DNA from: Rhodanobacteraceae bacterium
GTDB lineage: Bacteria > Pseudomonadota > Gammaproteobacteria > Xanthomonadales > Rhodanobacteraceae
DNA length: 64,000 bases
NCBI GenBank assembly: GCA_009996615.1
Contig: JAACZU010000004.1
Span: forward strand, 62,001-126,000
Direction: 5' to 3'
In this document: positions 56,311 to 64,000 of the stretch, in pieces
How the letters are laid out: each line of letters starts with the position of its first letter
How positions within the stretch are numbered: position 1 is the stretch's first letter
Made by a program: the position numbers and the translations under genes
Notes under the pieces: generated by a model
Database searches by the model: none
The model's input: the letters and a program-made list of their open reading frames with translations, nothing else
What the model was told of the DNA's origin: nothing

Positions 56311-58992
56311 TCAGCGCAACTCGGCCATCAGCCGCTGCGCCTCGCCCTTCTGAGCGTCGTTGCCCTCGACGAGCACTTCCTCGAGCATCGAGCGCGCGCC
56401 TTCCGGATCGCCCATGTCCATGTAGGCGCGAGCCAGGTCGAGCTTGGTCGCGACCGCGTCCTCGCCGGCGAAGATGTCGTCGTCACGGACGGCCGGAGTC
56501 GAAGGTGCCGGAACGTCGACCGCAGTGGCCACGCCTGCCAGGTCGTGTGCGGGTGCGGATGCGGTCGGTGCCGCTGCCGCGGCGGCCGCCACCGGGAGGT
56601 CGAACTCGAGCGGCGGCAGGTCGTCGAACGAGAACGGCTCGTCGAGCGTGTCGGCCGCGCCCGACGCAGCAGCCGGTGCAGTCGGTGTGCCGAAGCCGAA
56701 CGTGGTCGCTTCCGCGTCGAACGCCACCTCGCTCACGGCCGAAGACGCGGCGGCGTCCGGTGCTCCGAAATCGAACGTGGTCGCCTCCGCGAGCGACGCG
56801 TGATCCATCTCCGCGGGAGCGGACACGCCGAAATCGAACGTGACCTCATCCGCGCGTCCGGCCACTGGTGCCGCAGGGGGCTGCATCAAGTCAAGATCCT
56901 CGTCCTGCTCGAAAGCTGCGTGCTGGGCCGTCTCGGCATACGGGTCGGGGCCGTCCGCCTCGTCACCGGATCCGGCGGCGCCGGCGAACAGCGGATTGTG
57001 CGGGGCCAGCTCCTGGCCCATCGCCTGCGCCTCGAGCCATTCTGGTTGATACGGATCGACGACATGCGCATGCATCTCGCGCGCCGCCTCCTCGAAGCGC
57101 ACGACGTCGCGCTCGGCGTAGTAGAGGCTGAGCAGCTCCAGGTACAGGCCGATGTTGGACGGATCGTCGCGCAGCTGCTCGCGCAGCTTGGCCTCCTCGG
57201 CGGCGAACGAACCCTCCGCCGCGGCACCGAGCGGCGAGTCGCCGAACGCGGTCGCGATCGATTCACGCGTCGGCTGCGCCTGCTTGCGCTTGCGCAGGCC
57301 GAGCGCCCCGAGCGCCAGCAGCAGCACGCCGCCACCGAGTGCACCCGGCAGCACCCACGGCGCGTCGTACCAGGCTTCCGCCGGTGCCGCCTTGGCCGCC
57401 GGCTTCTTCGGTGCCACGGTGGTCGTCGCGGGCGTCGCCGGCAGCGGGGTCGTGGTCGTGGTCGCAGCGGCCGGCGCAGCCGAGGACTGCGGCGCGGCAT
57501 CGCCCGGCTTCGCCTCGGCGCTCCCGCCATCGGCCGGCTTCGCCTCGGTCGTCGCCTCGGCCGGCTTGGCCTCGGGCTTCGCCTCCTCCGGCTTCACCTC
57601 GTTAGGCTTGGTCTCGCCAGGGGGCTTGGTCTCCCCGGACTTGGCCTCGGTGGCCTTCGGCGCCGCAGCGCCAGCGTCGCCCCAGATGTCGCGCTTGTCG
57701 ATCTTCGCATCCGCCTTGGGCGGCGTCGCGGTCGCGGCGACCGGCGCGGCGGCGGGCACGGCTGTGGCCGCAGCCTTGTCCGGCGTCGCCGGAGCGGCAG
57801 ACTTCGCCTGCAACTCGCGCAGCTTCTGCTGCAACTCGGCGATCTCCGAATCCTTGAGGCTGAGCAGGCGATCGTTCTTGGTCGTGAGCGCCTCGAGTTC
57901 CTTGACGCGCGACTTGAGCTCGCCGGCCTCCTGGTCCTTCGAGGTCAGCGCTTCCTTGGCGCGCGCCAGCTCGGCCTTGAGTTCGCTGCTGGCGGCCGGG
58001 CTGCCGGCACCGGCACCCGGCCGGTCGGCCATCGCGAGGCTGTCGCGGCCGGCCTTCGGCGGCACCAGCGCAAGATGCTCGCCGCCATCGCGGCTGTTCC
58101 CCGCGCTCGCCTTGGGCGCCTTGGCCGGACTCGCGGCGGCGGGCTGGTCGGCGCCGGTGTCGGCCACGCGGGTCGGCGTGGCGCGGCCACCGCGCCAATC
58201 CTCGACCTGAGCCTGCACCTGTGCCGCCGCCTCGGCAACCGAGCCGATCGCCTTGATCTCGTCGGTGGACGGAACACGCAGGATCGCGCCGCGCTTGAGC
58301 GCGTTGATGTTGTCCTTGTAGAACGCATTCGGATTGTGCTTGAGCAGCGCCAGCATCGTCTGGTTGACGTTGGCGTCCGGGCGCGTCGCGCGCGCGACCG
58401 CCGACAGCGTTTCGCCGGCCGCGACCGGGCCGTATTCGTCGCTGCCGGCCTTCTCCGCCTTCGGAGCCGGTGCTGCAGGCTTGCCAGCCCGTGGCGCCGC
58501 TGCCACCGGAGCGCCGCGGCTCTCGCGCAGCGGCTGCGTGGTCGCCGGTTCGCGCGCGGAAGCAGGCGCGGCCTCGGCTACCGCGCTGCGCACGGGGGCG
58601 GTCACGGGCGGGTCCAGCAGCAGGGTGTATTCGCGCAGCAGCCGGCCCTTCGGCCAGTTCGCCTCGATCAGGAAATCCAGATAGGTCACACGCACCGGCT
58701 CGGTGCTGGTGACCTTGATCACCGGATCGCCGTTGGCGCCCTTGATCACGCTGAACTCGAGCGGGATGCCCGGGCGCGAGCGGATGCCGACACGCTCGAA
58801 GTCCTCGGCGGCAGCCAGATTGACCAGCAGGCCCTCGGCTTCACCGGCACTCCCCTGGATGACCGGGATCTCGGCATTCAGCGGCTCGTTCAGCCGCGAC
58901 TTCACGTGGACGGGGCCAAGGCCCAGTGCCAACGCATTCGTTCCGCCCAACGCTAGCGCGATCGCAAGCGGCAGTTGCAGCGGTCGTTTCAT
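56311..58992 (-). CDS. fimV: FimV-type pilus/polarity hub protein
   Basis: An 893-residue inner-membrane, peptidoglycan-binding protein needed for type IV pilus assembly and polarity in relatives. A signal peptide (about 1-24) is followed by the FimV N-terminal domain (LGPVHVKSRLNEPLNAEIPV). A LysM domain lies near 190-240 (GETLSAVARATRPD) and a coiled coil near 340-395. A Lys/Pro/Glu/Ala-rich stretch precedes one transmembrane helix near 550. The long acidic cytoplasmic part has repeated TFDFG-like units and ends in the conserved C-terminal TPR motif (LDLARAYMDMGDPEGA). It lies between asd and truA as in Pseudomonas and Xanthomonas. Confidence 0.94.
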   Translation of the reverse strand: MKRPLQLPLAIALALGGTNALALGLGPVHVKSRLNEPLNAEIPVIQGSAGEAEGLLVNLAAAEDFERVGIRSRPGIPLEFSVIKGANGDPVIKVTSTEPVRVTYLDFLIEANWPKGRLLREYTLLLDPPVTAPVRSAVAEAAPASAREPATTQPLRESRGAPVAAAPRAGKPAAPAPKAEKAGSDEYGPVAAGETLSAVARATRPDANVNQTMLALLKHNPNAFYKDNINALKRGAILRVPSTDEIKAIGSVAEAAAQVQAQVEDWRGGRATPTRVADTGADQPAAASPAKAPKASAGNSRDGGEHLALVPPKAGRDSLAMADRPGAGAGSPAASSELKAELARAKEALTSKDQEAGELKSRVKELEALTTKNDRLLSLKDSEIAELQQKLRELQAKSAAPATPDKAAATAVPAAAPVAATATPPKADAKIDKRDIWGDAGAAAPKATEAKSGETKPPGETKPNEVKPEEAKPEAKPAEATTEAKPADGGSAEAKPGDAAPQSSAAPAAATTTTTPLPATPATTTVAPKKPAAKAAPAEAWYDAPWVLPGALGGGVLLLALGALGLRKRKQAQPTRESIATAFGDSPLGAAAEGSFAAEEAKLREQLRDDPSNIGLYLELLSLYYAERDVVRFEEAAREMHAHVVDPYQPEWLEAQAMGQELAPHNPLFAGAAGSGDEADGPDPYAETAQHAAFEQDEDLDLMQPPAAPVAGRADEVTFDFGVSAPAEMDHASLAEATTFDFGAPDAAASSAVSEVAFDAEATTFGFGTPTAPAAASGAADTLDEPFSFDDLPPLEFDLPVAAAAAAAPTASAPAHDLAGVATAVDVPAPSTPAVRDDDIFAGEDAVATKLDLARAYMDMGDPEGARSMLEEVLVEGNDAQKGEAQRLMAELR

Positions 58993-59063
58993 CTAGGCAT
59001 GCCCCCCGAGGCGTCAAGGACCCGTTCGAGTACATCTCGAAACGGGCTTATAACACAATCGTA

Positions 59064-59091
59064 ACTATAGACGACGAATACGTTTTCACAA
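59064..59091 (-). promoter_or_regulatory. Sigma-70 promoter for fimV
   Basis: On the minus strand TTGTGA (59086-59091), 16-bp spacer, TATAGT (59064-59069). The leader is about 65 nt. This AT-rich stretch stands out in the otherwise GC-rich region. Confidence 0.6.
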
Positions 59092-59113
59092 ACCGCGCGC
59101 ACCGCGACCTGGG

Positions 59114-60142
<1,029 letters not shown>

Positions 60143-60175
60143 GGGCGGCTGCGGGCTGAGAGAGGGCGGAAAAGC

Positions 60176-61270
60176 TTAGGCCTGGGCGGGAATGCGCGGC
60201 GCGACGACGCCGACGTCGCCGCATTGCGCGCGATGACGCAGCGCCTGGTCCATCAGCACCAGCGCGACCATCGCCTCGGCGATCGGCGTGGCGCGGATAC
60301 CGACGCAGGGATCATGGCGGCCCTTGGTCACGACCTCGACCGGCTCGCCGGCGCGGTTCACGCTGCGGCCCGGGATCAGGATGCTCGAGGTCGGCTTCAG
60401 CGCGATCGAGGCGACCACGCTCTGCCCGCTCGAGATGCCGCCGAGGATGCCGCCGGCGTGGTTGGACAGGAAGCCGCCCGGCGTGATCTCGTCGCGGTGC
60501 TCGCTGCCCTTCTGCGCGACCGCGGCGAAGCCGGCGCCGATCTCGACGCCCTTGACCGCGTTGATCGACATCAGCGCGGCGGCGAGTTCGCTGTCGAGCT
60601 TGCCGTAGATCGGCTCGCCCCAGCCCGGCGGCACGCCGTCGGCGACCACGGTCACGCGCGCGCCGACCGAGTCGCCGGCCTTGCGCAGCGCGTTCACGTA
60701 GCTTTCCAGTTCCACGACCATCGCCGCGTCGGGCCAGAAGAACGGGTTCTGCTCGACTGCATCCCAGTCGAATGAGCGTGGCGTGATTTCGCCGAGCTGC
60801 GCCAGGTGGCCGCGCACGCGCACGCCGTATTTTTCCGCCAGCCACTTCTTCGCGATCACCGCGGCGGCGACGCGCATCGTCGTCTCGCGCGCGGACGAAC
60901 GACCGCCGCCGCGCGGATCGCGGATGCCGTACTTCTGCCAGTAGGTGTAGTCGGCGTGGCCGGGGCGGAACGTGTCGCTGATGTCGCCATAGTCCTTCGA
61001 GCGCGCATCGGTGTTGCGGATCAGCAGCGCGATCGGCGTGCCGGTGGTGCGGCCTTCGTACACGCCGGACAGGATCTCGACCTCGTCCGCCTCGCGCCGC
61101 TGCGAGGTGTAGCGGCTCTTGCCGGTCGCGCGGCGCTCGAGGTCGGCGCGGAAATCATCCGGCGCGATCGCCAGCCCCGGCGGGCAGCCGTCGACCACGC
61201 AACCGATCGCCGGCCCGTGGCTTTCGCCGAAGGTCGTGACGGTGAGGAGCTTGCCGAAGGAGTTGCTCAT
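60176..61270 (-). CDS. aroC: Chorismate synthase
   Basis: A 364-residue FMN-dependent enzyme that makes chorismate, feeding the tryptophan genes in this window. [18 protein letters not shown] at the N-terminus, [14 protein letters not shown] and [19 protein letters not shown] are family signatures. The ATG at 61270 is chosen; the upstream in-frame extension is translated R5 and R2 repeat. An R2 copy lies immediately upstream of the start. Confidence 0.97.
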   Translation of the reverse strand: MSNSFGKLLTVTTFGESHGPAIGCVVDGCPPGLAIAPDDFRADLERRATGKSRYTSQRREADEVEILSGVYEGRTTGTPIALLIRNTDARSKDYGDISDTFRPGHADYTYWQKYGIRDPRGGGRSSARETTMRVAAAVIAKKWLAEKYGVRVRGHLAQLGEITPRSFDWDAVEQNPFFWPDAAMVVELESYVNALRKAGDSVGARVTVVADGVPPGWGEPIYGKLDSELAAALMSINAVKGVEIGAGFAAVAQKGSEHRDEITPGGFLSNHAGGILGGISSGQSVVASIALKPTSSILIPGRSVNRAGEPVEVVTKGRHDPCVGIRATPIAEAMVALVLMDQALRHRAQCGDVGVVAPRIPAQA

Positions 61271-61272
61271 GG

Positions 61273-61397
61273 GGCCGTGATTGGGGGTTCGGGATTGGGG
61301 ATTCGGCAACGCCCGCCACTTCGTCGCCCCGGCGCAGGCCGGGGCCCAGTGCCTTCGATCTCGCCAAGCCACCCCGGCCTGCGCGGGGGCGACGACG
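61273..61397. repeat. R2 and R5 elements between aroC and prmB
   Basis: R2 units (61275-61308, GATTGGGGGTTCGGGATTGG type) adjoin the aroC start. An R5 element (about 61322-61397, CGTCGCCCCGGCGCAGGCCG to its inverse) ends 4 bp from the prmB stop. Together they fill the 130-bp gap. Confidence 0.8.
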
Positions 61398-61400
61398 CGA

Positions 61401-62321
61401 TCAGGCGCGCCCCTGCGCCGCCGCGCGGATCGCGTCCGCGTGCTCGACCAGATCGCGGCGGTCGAGCAGGAACACGCCCATCTGGCCGACGTCGAACTCG
61501 ACCCAGTTGAACGGCACCTGCGGCAGCAGCTCGACCAGCGCGCGCTCGCTCTCGCCGACCTCGACGATCAGCACGCCGTCGTCGGTCAGGTGCGCCGGTG
61601 CGGCGAGCAGGATGCGCAGCGCGAAGTCGAGGCCGTCGGGACCGGCAGTCAATCCCAGTACGGGCTCGTGGCTGTATTCGGGCGGCAGCGCGGCATATTC
61701 CTGCTCGGTCACGTACGGCGGATTGCTGACGATCAGGTCGTAGCGCTCGCCGGCGAGGTTGGCGAACAGGTCGGACTTGAGCACGCGCACGCGCCCGCCG
61801 ACGTCCTGGAATTCGACGTTCTCGCGCGCCAGCGCCAGCGCGTCGTCGCTGATGTCGACCAGGTCGACCTGCCAGTCCGGGTTGTGCACGGCCATCGCGA
61901 TGCCGATGCAGCCCGAGCCGGTGCACAGGTCGAGCGCACGCTCGACCGGGCGCTCGTCCAGCCACGGCGAGAAGCCGGCCTGGATCAGCTCGGCGATCGG
62001 CGAGCGCGGCACCAGCGCGCGCGGGTCGGACTTGAACTTCAGGCCGGCGAACCACGCCTCGCCGGTCAGGTAGGCGACCGGCTTCTGCTCGTCGATGCGG
62101 CGGTCGATCAGCGCCAGCACGGCCTGCTTCTCGGTCGCGGTCAGGCGCGCCTGGCCATACGCCGGGGACAGATCGTGCGGCAGGTGCAGCGCGTGCAGCA
62201 CCAGATGCGTCGCCTCGTCGAGCGCGTTGTCGTAGCTGTGGCCGAAGGTCAGGCCGGCCGCGCCGAAGCGGCTCGCGCCATAGCGGATGAAGTCGACGAT
62301 GGTCGCAAGTTCCTGGGTCAC
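61401..62321 (-). CDS. prmB: 50S ribosomal protein L3 N5-glutamine methyltransferase
   Basis: A 306-residue SAM-dependent methyltransferase modifying a Gln of L3. The SAM-binding motif is [10 protein letters not shown] at 131-140 and the catalytic NPPY at 200-203 ([13 protein letters not shown]). The N-terminal FIRYGASRF segment separates PrmB from the related release-factor enzyme PrmC. It begins the aroC-asd series. A TATACT box at 62354-62359 serves as its probable -10. Confidence 0.94.
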   Translation of the reverse strand: MTQELATIVDFIRYGASRFGAAGLTFGHSYDNALDEATHLVLHALHLPHDLSPAYGQARLTATEKQAVLALIDRRIDEQKPVAYLTGEAWFAGLKFKSDPRALVPRSPIAELIQAGFSPWLDERPVERALDLCTGSGCIGIAMAVHNPDWQVDLVDISDDALALARENVEFQDVGGRVRVLKSDLFANLAGERYDLIVSNPPYVTEQEYAALPPEYSHEPVLGLTAGPDGLDFALRILLAAPAHLTDDGVLIVEVGESERALVELLPQVPFNWVEFDVGQMGVFLLDRRDLVEHADAIRAAAQGRA

Positions 62322-62353
62322 GGCGTTTCACGGCAGCGAAAAAGAGGCCGCAC

Positions 62354-62359
62354 AGTATA
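62354..62359 (-). promoter_or_regulatory. -10 box for prmB
   Basis: TATACT on the minus strand, giving a leader of about 26 nt. The -35 region is weak. Confidence 0.45.
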
Positions 62360-62402
62360 GGCGGTGCGCGTCTGGTGGGCTGGCCATTTGCGTGCGGCCC
62401 CC

Positions 62403-62408
62403 TACAAT
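62403..62408 (+). promoter_or_regulatory. -10 box for the SCO1 gene, probably a leaderless transcript
   Basis: TACAAT, six bases (CGGCGG), then the ATG at 62415. No separate Shine-Dalgarno; -35 weak (CTGGCC at 17 bp). Confidence 0.45.
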
Positions 62409-62414
62409 CGGCGG

Positions 62415-63053
62415 ATGACCCCACGCCCCGCCGGCCGCGTCTCCGCGTCCATCCTGATCGTCCTCGCCGCGTTCGCCGCCGCCCTCGGGCTGTGGCTGGG
62501 CGCGCGTTTCGTCACCGCCCCGTCGTTGCCGCCGCTCGACAGCGCCGTGCTCTACCCGGTGCCGCGCGCGCTGCCCGAGTTCGAACTGCAGCGCAGCGAC
62601 GGCCAGGCGCTGACGCTGGCCGACTGGAAGGGCCGCTGGACCATCGTCTTCTTCGGCTTCACGCACTGCCCGGATGTCTGCCCGATGACCCTGACCACGT
62701 TCAAGCAGGCCGCCAAGCACCTGCAGGCGAGCGGCCACGCCGACCGCGTCCGCTTCACCTTCATCTCGGTCGATCCGCAGCGCGACACGCCCGAGCAGCT
62801 CGGCCGCTACGTCGGCTACTTCAGTCCGGACTTCGTCGCCGCCACCGGCAGCGACGAGCAGCTGACGCGCCTGTCGCGTGCGCTCGGCCTGGTCTATTCG
62901 CGCGGCCCGGCCAACGACGGCAACTACGAGGTCGACCACAGCGCCTCGGCCGTCATCATCGATCCGCAGGGGCGCGAGGTCGGCCTGTTCCGGCCGCCGT
63001 TCGACGCGGCGAAGATGGCCGCCGACCTCGCCAAGCTGGCGGAGGCCGGTTGA
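62415..63053 (+). CDS. SCO1/SenC-family copper chaperone
   Basis: A 212-residue membrane-anchored thioredoxin-fold protein. One N-terminal transmembrane helix (about 10-30) precedes copper-binding CPDVCP with Cys85 and Cys89, and a conserved His in [12 protein letters not shown] near 174. SCO proteins deliver copper or reduce thiols for the CuA centre of cytochrome c oxidase. The ATG at 62415 is 6 nt after a TACAAT box. It overlaps psd (TGATG at 63051-63055). Confidence 0.92.
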   Translation: MTPRPAGRVSASILIVLAAFAAALGLWLGARFVTAPSLPPLDSAVLYPVPRALPEFELQRSDGQALTLADWKGRWTIVFFGFTHCPDVCPMTLTTFKQAAKHLQASGHADRVRFTFISVDPQRDTPEQLGRYVGYFSPDFVAATGSDEQLTRLSRALGLVYSRGPANDGNYEVDHSASAVIIDPQGREVGLFRPPFDAAKMAADLAKLAEAG

Positions 63054-63901
63054 TGCGGCCCGCGCTGTGGTTGCAGTACGCCCTGCCGCACCGTTTCCTG
63101 TCGCGCCTGGTCCTGTGGGGCACGCGCTGGACGTTCGCGCCGTGGAAGAACTTCCTGATCGGCCGCATCGTGCGCGCCTATGACGTCAACCTCGCCGAGG
63201 CCGAGACCGCCGACTTCGCCGCGTGGCCGCATTTCAATGCGTTCTTCACGCGCGCGCTCAAGCCCGGCGCGCGGCCGCAGCCGGCCGATCCGGCCGCGAT
63301 CGCCTGCCCGGCGGACGGCCGCATCAGCCAGTCCGGGATGATCAGCGACGGGCGCATCCTGCAGGCCAAGGGCCAGAGCTTCAGCGCCGCCGAGCTGCTC
63401 GGTGACGAGGCCGCCGCGGCGCCGTACCGTGACGGCAGCTTCGCCACGGTCTACCTGTCGCCGCGCGACTACCACCGCGTGCACATGCCGCTGGCCGGCG
63501 AGTTGGTCGAGACCGTGCACATCCCCGGCCGCCTGTTCAGCGTCGCGCCGTTCGCGGTCGTCGGCGTGCCACGCCTGTTCGCGCGCAACGAGCGCCTGGT
63601 CTGCCATTTCCAGGGCGAACACGGCCCGTTCGTCGTGGTGCTGGTCGGCGCGATGCTGGTCTCGGGCATCGGCACGGTATGGCGCGGCGTCGAGGTGCCG
63701 CCGTACGCCTCGTCGATCACGCGGCGCGACTACCGCGGCCGCGGCATCCGCCTCGAGCGCGGCGCCGAGATGGGCCGCTTCAACATGGGTTCGACCGCGA
63801 TCGTGCTGCTGCCGCCTGCGGTCGGCGGCTTCGACGCGACACTGGTTGCCGAGCAGCCGGTCAGGGTCGGCGAGGCGATCGGGCGCCAGCGGGCGGGCTG
63901 A
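63053..63901 (+). CDS. psd: Phosphatidylserine decarboxylase proenzyme
   Basis: A 282-residue enzyme that makes phosphatidylethanolamine. The self-cleavage site is [11 protein letters not shown]: Ser247 would become the pyruvoyl group, with cleavage after Gly246. The common LGST is MGST here. [16 protein letters not shown] and VGAMLVSGI are family motifs. It is coupled to the SCO1 gene by a 1-base overlap of stop and start. The remaining 99 bp of the window hold no gene; TGTGACG occurs twice near 63951 and 63971. Confidence 0.95.
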   Translation: MRPALWLQYALPHRFLSRLVLWGTRWTFAPWKNFLIGRIVRAYDVNLAEAETADFAAWPHFNAFFTRALKPGARPQPADPAAIACPADGRISQSGMISDGRILQAKGQSFSAAELLGDEAAAAPYRDGSFATVYLSPRDYHRVHMPLAGELVETVHIPGRLFSVAPFAVVGVPRLFARNERLVCHFQGEHGPFVVVLVGAMLVSGIGTVWRGVEVPPYASSITRRDYRGRGIRLERGAEMGRFNMGSTAIVLLPPAVGGFDATLVAEQPVRVGEAIGRQRAG

Positions 63902-64000
63902 TCACGCAGGCCAAACCGGACTTCCCTTTGCCACGGCATGCGGTCAGAATGTGACGCAATTGGGCAAATTGTGACGGGCTGACCGGTCGCGTGCCGAGTA

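Noticed and set aside
63902-64000. TGTGACG direct repeats at the window end as a CRP/Clp site
   Set aside because: The two copies are direct, not inverted, and the downstream gene is outside the window.

Overview
This 64 kb window is GC-rich (about 70% by eye), densely coded chromosomal DNA from a gammaproteobacterium, most probably of the order Xanthomonadales/Lysobacterales. The assignment is inferred from conserved gene orders (murJ-ribF-ileS-lspA; queG against nnrDE-tsaE-amiC-mutL; prmB-aroC-asd-fimV-truA-trpF-trpB-trpA-accD), from a MutL carrying the endonuclease motif, and from several families of short dispersed repeats of the type common in that order. No rRNA, tRNA, insertion sequence, prophage, CRISPR array or origin was recognised. 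Almost everything is housekeeping.

Layout. 1-357: truncated molybdopterin-binding-like protein. 503-7243 (minus): murJ, ribF, ileS, a small toxin-antitoxin pair, lspA. 7414-7677: rpsT. 8076-9875 (minus): rplU, rpmA, obgE. 10228-13628: uvrA and a hotdog thioesterase. 13752-15725: divergent copper chaperone and DUF4139 genes sharing a palindromic promoter. 15841-18471: enoyl-CoA isomerase-like gene facing the coupled trio DUF1289-nudL-sseA. 18815-26434 (minus): FKBP-like protein, DUF1684 protein, a lipoprotein, mutL, amiC, tsaE, nnrDE. 26490-28207: queG, then grxC and a carboxymuconolactone decarboxylase-family gene. 28359-29990: bepA-like protease. 30308-40191 (plus): phosphate cluster phoB-phoR-PstS-like-ppk-ppx, followed by a Ser/Thr kinase fused to a formylglycine-generating-enzyme-like domain and a DUF502 membrane protein. 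40274-46915: SRPBCC protein, two tandem M13 peptidases, an exported NxxGxxxF-repeat protein. 47130-51078: rapA, a small exported protein, a cupin. 51244-62321 (minus): accD, trpA, trpB, trpF, truA, fimV, asd, aroC, prmB. 62415-63901: SCO1/SenC and psd.

How the genes work together. The phoB-to-ppx cluster senses phosphate and makes and degrades polyphosphate. asd, aroC and trpFBA cover steps of amino-acid and aromatic biosynthesis. lspA, murJ, amiC, bepA and psd serve the envelope. uvrA and mutL serve DNA repair. Several gene pairs overlap by ATGA or GTGA, implying translational coupling.

The most unusual observations concern small repeats that have merged with genes. One family (called R2 here) directly abuts, in the sense orientation, the start codons of five genes. 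A copy of another family (R5) encodes the last 25 residues and the stop codon of RibF. Four genes have a -10 box 6-7 nt before the ATG, suggesting leaderless mRNAs. A toxin-antitoxin pair sits between ileS and lspA, with lspA coupled to the toxin. I did not find a convincing wholly new multi-gene system.
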